A stretch of DNA of 39,682 nt from Patescibacteria group bacterium (GCA_021731295.1 JAKFXQ010000002.1:1-39682); one strand, 5' to 3'; shown: positions 1-14,249, counted from the stretch's first letter. The notes: generated by a model from the letters alone, not told the origin. Made by a program: numbers and translations.

Positions 1-21
1 ATACTTATCGCCGGAGTCGTT

Positions 22-285
22 GTGGTAGTCGCGTATTGGATTGCTGCGGGTCACGTTGGAGGCGACGCCGTCATGAACGGCGCCGGCTTGGCGGTTCTCA
101 CTGGCGCGTATTTCTTCGTCTGCCGACACATGGAACGGCAGGCACGCACCCCCGAGAACCACGAGATTGAGTCGCGGACCGCGCGTTGGATAAAACGTGC
201 GAAGATGAAGCACGCCAGTGGCCAACTCCTCACCGAAGAGGATTGCGCCGCCTTGCGAGCGAGTCGCGAAATCGATCTAAAATGA
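22..285 (+). CDS. small hypothetical membrane protein (87 aa)
   Basis: ORF with hydrophobic N-terminal half; followed by a strong GC hairpin at 303-327. Confidence 0.55.
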   Translation: MVVAYWIAAGHVGGDAVMNGAGLAVLTGAYFFVCRHMERQARTPENHEIESRTARWIKRAKMKHASGQLLTEEDCAALRASREIDLK

Positions 286-302
286 CGCATCCTCGCGTCC
301 TC

Positions 303-327
303 AGCGCCGGCCCCCGTGGCCGGCGCT
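303..327 (+). terminator. GC-rich hairpin, possible terminator
   Basis: AGCGCCGGCC-cccgt-GGCCGGCGCT, 10 bp perfect stem; weak U-tract. Confidence 0.45.
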
Positions 328-425
328 TCACGTGTATCACAGAGCGTTATCCACTTCTCGTCAATTGACACATGGCGCGCGAGGAATAGGATACGCGAAT
401 CCGTAGCAGCTGAGAAAGGGATAGT

Positions 426-1097
426 ATGGCGGACGGACAGGTTCTTTCGCTGGCAGTTTCAGGGCTTAGGTTCTCGGGACGAACCGAGCTCTACCAACAA
501 CTCGAACTCGTGTTGCCGAAGCGTTCGCTTCGGGGATGTGACTTCGTGTTCTTGGGAAACCCGTTCGGTCATCTGCGGCACCCCTTGCAATGGGTGCGCG
601 ATGGCCACAAGAAATACGGCGTCGCTCGGCTACTTGAATGCTGGGCGATGCTGGACGAGTTCACCGAGGATAAATGGTTGCCAGCGGTGAGGGAAAAGAA
701 AATCCCGATTATGGATGGGTGCGGACTGGATGCGGTCCTCTATGCGACTGCGTGTCTGGGATGCTCCCGCGATGATCAGGTTCTGGAATGGCACTATCGG
801 CTCGTCGACGGCAGGCTGCGTGGACAAGGAATTGCTCCGCCACGCTATATCGTCACGGCCTCGGATTACGATTCTCTGCTTCCCCGCTTGCGCGCGGAAA
901 AGATAATCGATCCAACGGTTGACGACACAATCGTACGGCACTTCATAGAGAAGGAGCGGGCAACCATTGACGGGTATTTCACTCATCAATCCCAGTTCAA
1001 GCCGTATACGTTACCGAGCGGCATTAGCTCTGCGGAGAGGCTCGAACGGGCAATTGCCTTCATCGACGCCACCGTGAGCGTAGCCAAAGCGGCATAA
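426..1097 (+). CDS. P-loop nucleoside/thymidylate kinase-like protein with degenerate Walker A
   Basis: N-terminal LAVSGLRFSGRTELYQQLE resembles a TMPK/dNK P-loop (GxxxxGRT); purine-rich GAGAAAGGG upstream of ATG. Confidence 0.5.
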   Translation: MADGQVLSLAVSGLRFSGRTELYQQLELVLPKRSLRGCDFVFLGNPFGHLRHPLQWVRDGHKKYGVARLLECWAMLDEFTEDKWLPAVREKKIPIMDGCGLDAVLYATACLGCSRDDQVLEWHYRLVDGRLRGQGIAPPRYIVTASDYDSLLPRLRAEKIIDPTVDDTIVRHFIEKERATIDGYFTHQSQFKPYTLPSGISSAERLERAIAFIDATVSVAKAA

Positions 1098-1112
1098 CGC
1101 ACACCAGTTCTC

Positions 1113-1142
1113 CTGCACGCCGGAATACAATCCGGCGTGCAG
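1113..1142. terminator. 12-bp perfect hairpin between two genes
   Basis: CTGCACGCCGGA-atacaa-TCCGGCGTGCAG; no U-tract on either strand. Confidence 0.35.
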
Positions 1143-1168
1143 AGAGAATCTACAACAATCACATTTGT

Positions 1169-2845
1169 ATGACGTTTGGAACATTCAAACAACTAATACA
1201 GGAAAATTGGAAATCGGGACTGACGGTCGCGCTCATTTCCGTACCGCTTTCCATTGCGCTTTCCATCGCCTCCGGCGCGGGTCCGCTCCCTGGCATAATC
1301 ACGGGCATTTGGGGGACAGCACTTGCAGCACTGTTCGGGAGCAGCAACTATAACGTTATCGGTGCTGCAGGCGCCCTGACGACCATTCTCTTTGCAGCCA
1401 CACTCGCGGCACCAGCGGGCCTCGGCGCTGCTGTGCTGCCATTCATGGCAATTGCGACCGGACTCATTGTTGCCGCTATTTGGCTGTTACGCTTTGATCG
1501 ATTTCTCTATTACATCCCGTCGAGCGTGATGTATGGATTCGCGGCCGGAGTTGCGGTACTCATTGCCGTCTCACAACTGTTCGACGCAACGGGACTATCT
1601 GCACTCAAGCGAACCGGACACTTTCTTGGCGATATGGAGCTTTTTCTCATGCATACAAGTGATATGCAGCTGCCAGCTGTGTTGGCTTTCGTCGCATTCC
1701 TCACATTCATATTGCTCTGGAAGCGGTACATCACATTTCTTCCTGCGGTCATCCCTGCCGCACTGCTCGGAATTATCGTAGGCTATCTCGAATCAGGCGC
1801 TGATCTCGGCCTTCTCTCGCTTGGTGAGAAATTCGGCGATATCGTGCCGACGATTGCCTTGCCGTTATCCTCCGCTTCCATGGTCCTCGTGATGAACCCA
1901 GCGACGCTCGTCTGGATATTTAAAGGAGCCCTGGTCATATCGCTGGTCGCCGTCCTTGAAACGCTTATTACGGCAAAAATAGGTGACAAGCTCACCAAGA
2001 CAGAATCAGATTCCCGTCGTGAAATCCTTGGCCTTTCGCTCGCCAATATCGGCTCCGGCATTATGGGAGGTCTCCCCGCCACGGGCGTCTTCATCCGCGC
2101 CGGCGCGAATATTAAGGCGGGAGCGACACATCGGACGTCCGCATTGCTTGCGGCAGTGTTCACCGCAATCATTGCCCTCGCTGTCCTACCCTTCTTTATC
2201 TATCTTCCCGTAGCGGTCATCGCCGCCATACTCACCAATACGGCACTGGGCCTCATCGAGATAGAGAAGTTTCGCGAGTACTGGATGCACGAGAAGGAAA
2301 GCTTTCTCATTGCCGTGGGCGTCGCTAGCGTTACCGTAATCGAAGACGCGGCCATCGCGGTACTCTTTGGTGCGTGCGCTGCACTGCTCATATTCGCCAA
2401 CAAGCTGAGCCGAGGCCGCATAGACCTCACCTATAACTACCCAGACGCATCGCATGCCACGGACCGTGGCGTCGCGTCCGTAGCACTGCCACAGCGCCCC
2501 GTCGACATTCTCACGTACAGTATCGCTGGGCACCTTGGATACATCGACAGCGAACGCCACGCGGCAAACTTCCGCCTCCTGGCTCGGTCCGGCTCGGTGC
2601 GCTCGGTTATCATCCGATTGCGCAATCTCTTTTCGATGGACTACGAGAGCCAGGAGATGCTCCGCGATGCTGTACGGGAACTCGCGCGACACAAGAAGCT
2701 CGTAGCATTCTCGTCTGCAAACGAGGAACTTGCCCGAGAATTGGCAAGTATCAAGGACATTCGAGCGAACACCATCGATGGAGACTATTCGTCGAAGACG
2801 GAACAGGTATTGCAGCGCATGCGTGAGACCCTCAAGAACACGTAG
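1169..2845 (+). CDS. SulP-family anion transporter with C-terminal STAS domain
   Basis: Multi-TM protein with SulP-like core (VALISVPLSIALSIASGAGPLPGIITGIWGT; ESDSRREILGLSLANIGSGIMGGLPATGVFIRAGANIKAGATHRTSALLAA) and STAS-like tail (SVIIRLRNLFSMDYESQEMLRDAV). Confidence 0.9.
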   Translation: MTFGTFKQLIQENWKSGLTVALISVPLSIALSIASGAGPLPGIITGIWGTALAALFGSSNYNVIGAAGALTTILFAATLAAPAGLGAAVLPFMAIATGLIVAAIWLLRFDRFLYYIPSSVMYGFAAGVAVLIAVSQLFDATGLSALKRTGHFLGDMELFLMHTSDMQLPAVLAFVAFLTFILLWKRYITFLPAVIPAALLGIIVGYLESGADLGLLSLGEKFGDIVPTIALPLSSASMVLVMNPATLVWIFKGALVISLVAVLETLITAKIGDKLTKTESDSRREILGLSLANIGSGIMGGLPATGVFIRAGANIKAGATHRTSALLAAVFTAIIALAVLPFFIYLPVAVIAAILTNTALGLIEIEKFREYWMHEKESFLIAVGVASVTVIEDAAIAVLFGACAALLIFANKLSRGRIDLTYNYPDASHATDRGVASVALPQRPVDILTYSIAGHLGYIDSERHAANFRLLARSGSVRSVIIRLRNLFSMDYESQEMLRDAVRELARHKKLVAFSSANEELARELASIKDIRANTIDGDYSSKTEQVLQRMRETLKNT

Positions 2846-2875
2846 GTCCCCGCGGAAATCTCTCAGTAAACAGCA

Positions 2876-2899
2876 AAGAGGGGCCGCGTGGCCCCTCTT
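2876..2899. terminator. terminator between convergent genes
   Basis: AAGAGGGGCC-gcgt-GGCCCCTCTT followed by tcattttc. Confidence 0.7.
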
Positions 2900-2925
2900 C
2901 ATTTTCTCTGTTTCCGCCCGTGCGG

Positions 2926-3156
2926 TCAGAACACGGTCTTCTTGAGAGCTTGGCACAATTCAATGCACTCGTCCCAACCCTCCAGAGCACACGGCATTTC
3001 TCCGGGCGCGAACGCCTTGCCGCCACTCTGTTTCGCGAGACTACAGGCTCCGATCAGCACTTCGATGTGATATCGCCCTTCGTCCCAAGGCATCTCAAGA
3101 ATTTTCAGGACGAGCGCGCGGAGTGCACGTTTCGTTTCGGGCTTCAGGTCAGCCAT
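2926..3156 (-). CDS. hypothetical protein (76 aa)
   Basis: ORF with SD-like GGGAGA upstream of ATG and a downstream hairpin. Confidence 0.6.
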   Translation of the reverse strand: MADLKPETKRALRALVLKILEMPWDEGRYHIEVLIGACSLAKQSGGKAFAPGEMPCALEGWDECIELCQALKKTVF

Positions 3157-3264
3157 CGGTTTCTCCCAAATAACAGAACGTGCGCATCATACAATGCGGT
3201 GCATATTCGTCAATAAAGACAATTTGTCTCTCGTCGCTTTTCTCGCAGGAACGGAGCTGCACTA

Positions 3265-3711
3265 TTACTTGCGAATGTCCGCAAACAATGCGACCACCTC
3301 CTCCTTGCCAACGCCGCGCACAATTTCGGGATTGAAACCGGAATCCTCAGCAAGATGCTCGATACGAAACTGCCTCTCGCGAAGCAGGTGCGGTAAATCG
3401 GTGCGCGACGCACCAATAACCACTCTTGGGATTTTTGCTTGAAAGATTGCTGCGGCGCACATGAGACACGGCTCGTTTGAGCAATAAATGACACAATCAG
3501 TAAGATTGTTACGATTCAGTGCCTTGCACGCATCATTCACCGCATGCAATTCAGCATGGGCAAGCACCGTTTTCTCATGCGCCTCACGACAACGATTCGC
3601 GGCTATCAACGTATCGCCTTGGAAAATCGCAGCGCCAAATGGCCATTCGCCATCTTGCTTGGCTTCCACTGCCTGGGCGATGGCGACACTCATCTTTTCC
3701 TCGTCGCCCAT
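3265..3711 (-). CDS. nucleoside/tRNA adenosine deaminase-like protein (CDA fold)
   Basis: HAELHAV and EPCLMCAAAI zinc/catalytic motifs. Confidence 0.85.
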   Translation of the reverse strand: MGDEEKMSVAIAQAVEAKQDGEWPFGAAIFQGDTLIAANRCREAHEKTVLAHAELHAVNDACKALNRNNLTDCVIYCSNEPCLMCAAAIFQAKIPRVVIGASRTDLPHLLRERQFRIEHLAEDSGFNPEIVRGVGKEEVVALFADIRK

Positions 3712-3715
3712 AGCC

Positions 3716-4951
3716 CTAGTACGACTTCAACTGCTTCGCCTTTTCGTGGAGACGGATGCGCTCGAGTGCTTTCGCTTCAATCTGGCGGATGCGCTCGCGG
3801 GTGACGCCGAACTCACGGCCTACTTCTTCAAGTGTGTAGCACACACCATCGTCCGTAAGACCGTTACGCATCTCAAGAATCTTGCGTTCCTTCGGGGAGA
3901 GTTCATTCAAAATAGAGAGCATTTGTTCAGAGAGAATGCGGCGGGATGCGTCCATGTCTGGCGTCGCTATAGTTTCATCCGCGATGAACGAGCCCAAGGT
4001 CGAGCGTTCGTCCTCATCATCACCAACCGGACTCTCCAAAGAGACAGTGTCCTGGCTAATTTTCTGGATAGTGTAAATCTTGTCGACATCCGTGCCCATT
4101 TCGGCGGCAATTTCTTCCGGCAATGGGTCGCGGCCGAGATGCTGGGAAAGCTCGCGGACCTTCTGTTTGTACTTGGCGATGGTTTCCACCATGTGGACGG
4201 GGATGCGGATGGTACGGGACTGGTCAGCGAGCGCACGGGTGATGGCCTGACGAATCCACCACGTAGCGTAGGTAGAGAACTTGAAACCCTTGGTGTAGTC
4301 GAACTTATCAACAGCCTTGAAGAGACCGAGGTTTCCTTCCTGAATCAAATCGAGCAGTGTCAAATCCGGTGAACGGTTGACATACTTCTTCGCGATAGAG
4401 ACCACGAGACGAAGGTTCGAACGCGCAAGGATGGAGCGCGCCTCGTCTTCCCCATTGAGAATGCGCTTGGCGAGTTCGCGTTCCTGCGATGCATTCAAGA
4501 GTGGATACTGGCCGATTTCGCGCAGGTACATCTGGACCGAGTCGTAGCTCGAATCGCCGCGGCGATTCTGCAACTTTTTCTTTTCAAGAATGTCATCCGC
4601 GATCGGATCCTCGAGCATGTTGCCGCCCTCAAGCACATCGATACCGGCCGCAGCAAAACGCTCGTACATTTCTTCTAAGAGGAGTATGTCGTCTTCTATT
4701 GTTGGGAACTCGCGCAACACGTCATCGAACGTGATGTACCCACGCTCCTTGCCGAGGTGAGTGAGCATCGTTACCTTCTCTTCCTTGCTGGCACCGCGGC
4801 GCAACGGGCGAACCATCGACGGCTTCGCGACCTTTGTGGATTTCACTGGAGCCTTGGCCTTTAGAACCTTCTTTGGGGCAGCCTTTTTGACGGCACGCTT
4901 CACTGCCTTCTTCTTTGCGACCTGCTTTTTCTTGGGTTTAGATTTTGCCAT
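3716..4951 (-). CDS. rpoD: RNA polymerase sigma factor RpoD (sigma-70)
   Basis: Regions 2-4 readable ([51 protein letters not shown]); start set at MAKSKPKKK rather than the longest ORF start. Confidence 0.95.
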   Translation of the reverse strand: MAKSKPKKKQVAKKKAVKRAVKKAAPKKVLKAKAPVKSTKVAKPSMVRPLRRGASKEEKVTMLTHLGKERGYITFDDVLREFPTIEDDILLLEEMYERFAAAGIDVLEGGNMLEDPIADDILEKKKLQNRRGDSSYDSVQMYLREIGQYPLLNASQERELAKRILNGEDEARSILARSNLRLVVSIAKKYVNRSPDLTLLDLIQEGNLGLFKAVDKFDYTKGFKFSTYATWWIRQAITRALADQSRTIRIPVHMVETIAKYKQKVRELSQHLGRDPLPEEIAAEMGTDVDKIYTIQKISQDTVSLESPVGDDEDERSTLGSFIADETIATPDMDASRRILSEQMLSILNELSPKERKILEMRNGLTDDGVCYTLEEVGREFGVTRERIRQIEAKALERIRLHEKAKQLKSY

Positions 4952-5018
4952 GATGAGTTTACGGGGACGTAGAAGAAAAACCACCCCGTAGGGCTTGGTC
5001 GGAACTATACCGTAAACC

Positions 5019-6689
5019 TTACAGTTTGGCAATCTGGGCGCCGAGCGCCTGACACTCCTGTGATAGCCGCAGAACGGCTACTTCGTCACCCTGCGCCTCC
5101 GCCTCTTTGAGGGCCGCTGAGGCCTGTTTCAGCCGCTCGGAGAGCATATCCTTCTTAGTGCGATTCACCAGTGCCCGCCACTCCGTATCCAGATTCGAAC
5201 TTTTTCCATACAGGCGTTCAGCCTCAAATCGTAAGCGCTCCTGCGTCTGCTCATCAATGCTCACGAGCGAGAGTCGTTCGATACCCAAGTCCGTCTCTAT
5301 CGCTGACTGGAGCGCGTTCACATCTATTGCTGGTTTAGGGAGCGATGACTGCCACAAAAACAGTGCGAGGACGGGATCGAAGATGTGTTTCGGTTTCTCG
5401 ACTGCCTCGGCACTTTTAGAAACAGTGGCGGTACGCGGTACGTCCGCAAGACTCGCATGAATTGCGGCTTCAGAGACACGCAAACGTGAGGCAACTTCCT
5501 GAACATACTGCTCTCGCGCAATAGGGCTCTGCACCGAGCCCAAAAATGGCAGCACTATAGTCTCGACCGCTCGTCTGAATTGGTCGCGCTTCTGCATTCT
5601 TTCTTCAAGCACATCGAGGAGAAACGTTACGATGTCTTTCGCGTTCCTGATGACCGCTCGCCATTCATCCACGCCCTTCTCCAAGATTAAATCCGCCGGG
5701 TCCTTCCCTGTCGTGAGCGCCGCGACTTTCACGTTGAGGCCGTGAGAGAGTGCCACATGCGCGGCGCGCGTCGCGGCTTTAACACCTGCCTCGTCAGAAT
5801 CAAGCGCAAGCAGAAGATTCTCCGTCATACGCTTCACGAGCTTCGCATGATCCTCGGTGAAGGCTGTCCCCGAAACAGCGACGGTATTGGAGAATCCTGC
5901 CTCGTGCGACATCAAGAGATCCATCTGACCCTCAACCAAAATCGCAAAATTGTTCTTGCGCATGGACTGCTTCGCGCGGTCAAACGCGTACAACACATGC
6001 GACTTATGAAAGAGCGGTGTCTCGGCAGTGTTCATATACTTCGGCGCTTCAGGGTGAGCCTTCTCTCCGAACGTTCTCCCAGAGAACCCAATAATGCGGC
6101 CCACGGAATCCGAAATAGGAAACATGATGCGATTGCGAAATTTGTCCGACAGGGTTCCCTTCTCATTCTTGCGCGCCAATCCGCTATCAAGAAGCTCACG
6201 TTCAGAAAATCCCTTCTGCTTCAATGTGTCAGAAAGGTCGCTCCAGCCATCGCCTGCGTACCCAATGCGGAATGAGGCGATAGTCTCTTTAAGTCCACGC
6301 CTCGCAAGATAGGCACGCGCTGCAACATCGAGCTTTGACTGATAGTAGATAGTTGCAGCTTCAAGTGACTCATACAGTCGGTCAGTGTCGTCCTTTTTTT
6401 CACCACGCGTATAGGTGAGTGGCACGCCCGCGCGCTCCGCGAGCATTTTTAAAGCGCCCTTGAAATCCACGCCCTCAATCGCCTCAATGAAACTAAAAAC
6501 ATCACCCCCAACGCCACAGCCAAAACAGTGATAGGTGCCGCGCTCCGGAGAGACATGAAATGACGGCGTGCGTTCTGCGTGAAATGGGCAGCGAGCGCGC
6601 AGAGACCCACCAGCACGTTCCAATTTCACGTATCCGGAAACAACATCCACGATGGAGAGCTTCTCTTTGACTGCCTTCACCGTATCCAT
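5019..6689 (-). CDS. dnaG: DNA primase DnaG
   Basis: CHC2 zinc finger ([30 protein letters not shown]) and Toprim segment ([26 protein letters not shown]). Confidence 0.96.
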   Translation of the reverse strand: MDTVKAVKEKLSIVDVVSGYVKLERAGGSLRARCPFHAERTPSFHVSPERGTYHCFGCGVGGDVFSFIEAIEGVDFKGALKMLAERAGVPLTYTRGEKKDDTDRLYESLEAATIYYQSKLDVAARAYLARRGLKETIASFRIGYAGDGWSDLSDTLKQKGFSERELLDSGLARKNEKGTLSDKFRNRIMFPISDSVGRIIGFSGRTFGEKAHPEAPKYMNTAETPLFHKSHVLYAFDRAKQSMRKNNFAILVEGQMDLLMSHEAGFSNTVAVSGTAFTEDHAKLVKRMTENLLLALDSDEAGVKAATRAAHVALSHGLNVKVAALTTGKDPADLILEKGVDEWRAVIRNAKDIVTFLLDVLEERMQKRDQFRRAVETIVLPFLGSVQSPIAREQYVQEVASRLRVSEAAIHASLADVPRTATVSKSAEAVEKPKHIFDPVLALFLWQSSLPKPAIDVNALQSAIETDLGIERLSLVSIDEQTQERLRFEAERLYGKSSNLDTEWRALVNRTKKDMLSERLKQASAALKEAEAQGDEVAVLRLSQECQALGAQIAKL

Positions 6690-6695
6690 AGAGGC

Positions 6696-6701
6696 ATTAT
6701 A
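6696..6701 (-). promoter_or_regulatory. candidate -10 element (TATAAT), 6 nt before the dnaG ATG
   Basis: cgcttctgTATAATgcctctATG on the minus strand. Confidence 0.6.
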
Positions 6702-6729
6702 CAGAAGCGCTCTCGCGACGCTTTAAAGC

Positions 6730-6753
6730 GAAGAGCCTCGTGAGAGGCTCTTC
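6730..6753 (-). terminator. terminator downstream of the Nudix-like gene
   Basis: GAAGAGCCTC-tcac-GAGGCTCTTC then GCTTT on the minus strand. Confidence 0.6.
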
Positions 6754-6778
6754 AGACGTGCACAGCTGTGTCTGCGCG

Positions 6779-7267
6779 TTACGCTCCTGGACGCACCATG
6801 AGGCGCTGGTCCCGCTTACGCGGCAGATAGTGCCGTATCTCGGGCTTCGGCACCGTCATGATGCGATGCGTACCCGACGGACTTATGTGACACAAGGAGT
6901 CGTACTCCTCGTGGGTGAGTTCTGCGCTCACCGATGTCAGCTCTACGCCACCGGTCGCCAAAAGTGAACGAATCGGCGACGAGAACCGCGAGGTATCAAT
7001 AGCCAACCCTACTTCAAACCACGCGACCCTGCTTGCTGCTTGGTGCAGACGCTCTCCTTCGGCGATGCGCGTACCAGGAAGTTCCCAGTACGCATGCTCC
7101 GGCTTCTTCACGAGCACCAGCTCGCGATCGTCATACCACAAGATAATCACCGCGACTGATGTCGGGGGCGATACGTGTCTCTGCACGGCTTCCTCCGCGT
7201 TTTTCAGTTCTGGACCCAACGGTCCCGCACACATACTGCCTCGGCTCGAGGCAGCTGTGAAGGGCAT
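6779..7267 (-). CDS. Nudix-like protein with degenerate Nudix box
   Basis: TSVAVIILWYDDRELVLVKKPEHAYWELPGTRIAEGERLHQAASRVAWFEVGL aligns by eye to a Nudix box; internal start near 7234 possible. Confidence 0.55.
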   Translation of the reverse strand: MPFTAASSRGSMCAGPLGPELKNAEEAVQRHVSPPTSVAVIILWYDDRELVLVKKPEHAYWELPGTRIAEGERLHQAASRVAWFEVGLAIDTSRFSSPIRSLLATGGVELTSVSAELTHEEYDSLCHISPSGTHRIMTVPKPEIRHYLPRKRDQRLMVRPGA

Positions 7268-7297
7268 GCAAAAGGCCCCTTCTGGGGGCCTTTTGCA
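7267..7297 (-). terminator. terminator downstream of rpoC
   Basis: TGCAAAAGGCCCC...GGGGCCTTTTGCA, 13 bp. Confidence 0.8.
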
Positions 7298-7313
7298 GAG
7301 ACACGTGCGTGAA

Positions 7314-11024
<3,711 letters not shown>

Positions 11025-11033
11025 ATGCGTGAA

Positions 11034-14000
11034 TTAGTGAGAGCGAGACTCACGGCGCTCCTTCCTGATAAACGGTTCGGGCTGTTCGGAACCTTGGAAT
11101 TCGACGTCAATGCCGAGACCACGAAGGTGACGCACGAGGACGTTGAATGTTGCAGGAGTGTTGCTTTCGTTGATGCGCTTGCCGGAGACGATAGCATCGA
11201 AGGCGGCAGAGCGACCAAGAATGTCGTCGGACTTGTAGGTGAGGATTTCGCGGAGAGAATAGGCAGCTCCGTAACCGAGGAACGCCCAGACTTCCATCTC
11301 TCCCACGCGCTGACCACCGTTTTGTGCCTTGCCTCCGAGAGGCTGCTGGGTCGTAAGGCTGTACGGACCGATGGAGCGCATGTGGATCTTGTCTTCAACC
11401 ATGTGGTGCAGCTTGAGCATGTACTTCACGCCGACGGAGACCGGCTGTGCGAATGCTTCGCCGGTGCGGCCGTCAAAGAGGATGCGCTTGCCGTCCTCGC
11501 GGAAGCCTGCCTTCTTCAATTCCTCCATGATTTCTTCTTCGGTAGCGCCAGAGAATGACGGGACGACTGCCTGGTAGCCCAGAGAGTCAGCAGCCAGTCC
11601 GAGGTGCAGCTCGAGAATCTGACCGAGGTTCATACGGGATGGAACGCCGAGTGGGGTCAGAATCAAGTCAACCGGTTCCCCATTCTCATCGAATGGCATG
11701 TCCTCTTCTGGAAGAACACGTGAGATGACACCCTTGTTACCGTGGCGGCCGGCGAGCTTGTCACCTACTGAGATGGTGCGCAGCTGTGCGACTTCGATGT
11801 GTACGCGCTTGATGACACCACTCTCCAGCTGGTCGCCATTTTCGCGAGAGAACACTTTCACGCCGATGATGCGACCGCGCTTGCCACCGTCCATGCGAAG
11901 TGATGTGTCCTTCACATCCTTCGCCTTTTCACCAAAGATTGCGTGCAAGAGGCGCTCTTCTGGAGTGAGCTGTGTTTCGCCCTTTGGAGTAACCTTACCG
12001 ACGAGTATGTCGCCAGGACGGACTTCTGCACCGATGCGGACGATGCCGTCCTCATCGAGATTGCGGAGTTTGAATTCAGAAACGTTTGGAATGTCATGTG
12101 TTGTAACCTCCGGACCAAGCTTGGTGTCGCGAACGACGCAGACAAACTCTTCCATGTGAATGGAGCTGAACTTGCCCTCCTTTGCGAGCCGTTCCGAGAG
12201 GACGATGGCGTCCTCGTAGTTAGCACCGAACCATGGAAGGAATGCGACGCGGACGTTCTGTCCGACCGCAAGCTGACCGCGATCAGTCGTCGAGGCGTCA
12301 GCGAGGACCGCTCCGCGCTTCACCGTCTCGCCAACGGAAACGATTGGACGCTGGTGGAACGACGTGAAGCCGTTTGTGCGCATAAAGTTCACCAATGGAT
12401 ACTCCCGAGTTTTGCCGTCGTTGTTCTTCACCTTAATCATCCGTGCGTCTGCGTAGGTAACTTCCCCTGCATCTTCAGCGATGATGAGACGGCCGGAATC
12501 GCGTGCAGCAGTCGCTTCGATACCGGTCGAGACGACCGGAGCCTCTGGCACAACGAGCGGCACCGCCTGCTTAAGCATGTTCGAACCCATGAGTGCGCGG
12601 TTTGCGTCGTCGTTTTCCACGAATGGAATGAGTGCCGTACCCACGGAGAATGGCTGGTTCGTCGCGACCTCGATCAAATCAACGTCTGTGCGAGCGACCA
12701 TCGTCGGCTCACCGTGCTTGCGCACTTCAACCATTGCTGGAGTGAGTTTGCCGTCTTCGTCACGCGGGATTGCGGCGTGCGCGATGGAATACTGCTCTTC
12801 TTCAAGTGCGTTCAGGTAAACAATTTCTTTCGTTATCTTTCCCTTTTCGACTTTCGCATACGGCGTTTCGATGATCCCGAACTCGTTTGGACGCGCATAG
12901 AGCGACATGTGCAAGACGAGACCAATGTTCTTACCTTCAGGCGTGTGAATAGGACAAACGCGGCCGTAGTGAGACGAGTGAACGTCGCGCACTTCAAGAC
13001 CCGCGCGCTCCGAGGTCAAACCGCCGCGACCCAATGTCGAGAGCGTGCGAAGATGTTCAATCTCATCGAGCGTGTTGTACTGCTGCATCAGCTGCGAGAG
13101 CTGGTCGGTGGTGAAGAATTCACGGATGGATGCCTGGAAAGGACGCGGGTTGATGAACTTAACCGGAATTGCGGTTTCAGCGTCCACCATCGCCATACGA
13201 TCCTGAATGTTGCGCTTCATGCGCGAGAGACCGATGCGCATGCGCTGCTCAAGAAGCTCGCCGACGAAACGAACGCGGCGGAAACCGAGGTGGTCGATGT
13301 CGTCAGGTTCAGCGCCAGGCGTGGCGTTTGAATCTGCGATATGCGTGACAATCTTCACGATATCGTCAGACGAGAGTGCGGAGCGATCCAAATCAGCGCC
13401 CGTCGACTTCAAGCCGAAACGGCGATTGAAGTGGAAGCGGCCGACACGGGAAAGGTCGTAACGTTCCGACGAGAGAATCGTCGTTACGTGATCACGGGCG
13501 TTATCAGGCGTTGCAATGTCGCCATCGCGAAGGCGACGGTATATTTCAACACATGCCTCCTCAAGAGACTTGGCTGTGTCGTATTCGAGTGTCTTCACCA
13601 TCGCGTTGCGCGCATGTTCAGACTTGCCGAAGGCGGAGAGAATGTCCTGATCGCGGGTGAGTCCGAGGACACGCAAGAGCGATGTTACGGGGAAACGGCG
13701 CTTGCGATCGATCTTTACGTAGATGCCGCCATCCGGGTCTGATTCAATTTCAATCCAAACACCGCGCGCAGGGATGACTTTCGCCGAGAAGTACAAAGAC
13801 CCCTTCATGGGGACCTGTTCAAAGAAGACACCGTAGGAACGGGCGAGCTGTGGAACCACAATGCGCTCGACACCATTAATAATGAAGGTGCCGTGATCGG
13901 TCATGAACGGGAAATCGGTGAGGAAGATTTCCTGCTCCTTCTCTTCTCCGGTTGTCTTGTTCTTCAACTTCGCGACCATCGAGAGTGGTGCTTCGTAGGT

Positions 14001-14249
14001 GCGATTCGTCTTTTTCGCATAGTGCTCGTCCCAACGAACAGCACCGAATGCGAACTTGGTAAGTTTCAATTCAAACTTCTTCCCCGCGTGATCAGAGATC
14101 GGCGAGAATTCTTTGAAGACACGCTCGGCGCCCCCTTCGACAAACTGCCGGAAGGACTCGAGCTGTGATTCGACCAAGTTTGGAAGCTCCACGAGGGGCT
14201 TCTGATACCGCGAGAAATATTTCTGCGGGCGCGCTTTCTGTTTTGCCAT
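11034..14249 (-). CDS. rpoB: DNA-directed RNA polymerase subunit beta
   Basis: GRVCPIHTPEGKNIGL, GRHGNKGVISRVLPEEDMPF, GGKAQNGGQRVGEMEVWAF; start set at MAKQKARPQKYFSRY. Confidence 0.97.
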   Translation of the reverse strand: MAKQKARPQKYFSRYQKPLVELPNLVESQLESFRQFVEGGAERVFKEFSPISDHAGKKFELKLTKFAFGAVRWDEHYAKKTNRTYEAPLSMVAKLKNKTTGEEKEQEIFLTDFPFMTDHGTFIINGVERIVVPQLARSYGVFFEQVPMKGSLYFSAKVIPARGVWIEIESDPDGGIYVKIDRKRRFPVTSLLRVLGLTRDQDILSAFGKSEHARNAMVKTLEYDTAKSLEEACVEIYRRLRDGDIATPDNARDHVTTILSSERYDLSRVGRFHFNRRFGLKSTGADLDRSALSSDDIVKIVTHIADSNATPGAEPDDIDHLGFRRVRFVGELLEQRMRIGLSRMKRNIQDRMAMVDAETAIPVKFINPRPFQASIREFFTTDQLSQLMQQYNTLDEIEHLRTLSTLGRGGLTSERAGLEVRDVHSSHYGRVCPIHTPEGKNIGLVLHMSLYARPNEFGIIETPYAKVEKGKITKEIVYLNALEEEQYSIAHAAIPRDEDGKLTPAMVEVRKHGEPTMVARTDVDLIEVATNQPFSVGTALIPFVENDDANRALMGSNMLKQAVPLVVPEAPVVSTGIEATAARDSGRLIIAEDAGEVTYADARMIKVKNNDGKTREYPLVNFMRTNGFTSFHQRPIVSVGETVKRGAVLADASTTDRGQLAVGQNVRVAFLPWFGANYEDAIVLSERLAKEGKFSSIHMEEFVCVVRDTKLGPEVTTHDIPNVSEFKLRNLDEDGIVRIGAEVRPGDILVGKVTPKGETQLTPEERLLHAIFGEKAKDVKDTSLRMDGGKRGRIIGVKVFSRENGDQLESGVIKRVHIEVAQLRTISVGDKLAGRHGNKGVISRVLPEEDMPFDENGEPVDLILTPLGVPSRMNLGQILELHLGLAADSLGYQAVVPSFSGATEEEIMEELKKAGFREDGKRILFDGRTGEAFAQPVSVGVKYMLKLHHMVEDKIHMRSIGPYSLTTQQPLGGKAQNGGQRVGEMEVWAFLGYGAAYSLREILTYKSDDILGRSAAFDAIVSGKRINESNTPATFNVLVRHLRGLGIDVEFQGSEQPEPFIRKERRESRSH

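Noticed and set aside
1113-1142. 12-bp perfect hairpin as a regulatory RNA
   Set aside because: Most simply a terminator or mRNA-end stem downstream of the kinase-like gene; no U-tract or other structure supports more.
3488-4372. 294-codon plus-strand ORF antisense to the deaminase gene and rpoD
   Set aside because: Antisense to clear conserved genes.
11943-13331. 462-codon plus-strand ORF antisense to rpoB
   Set aside because: Antisense to conserved rpoB; no independent support.
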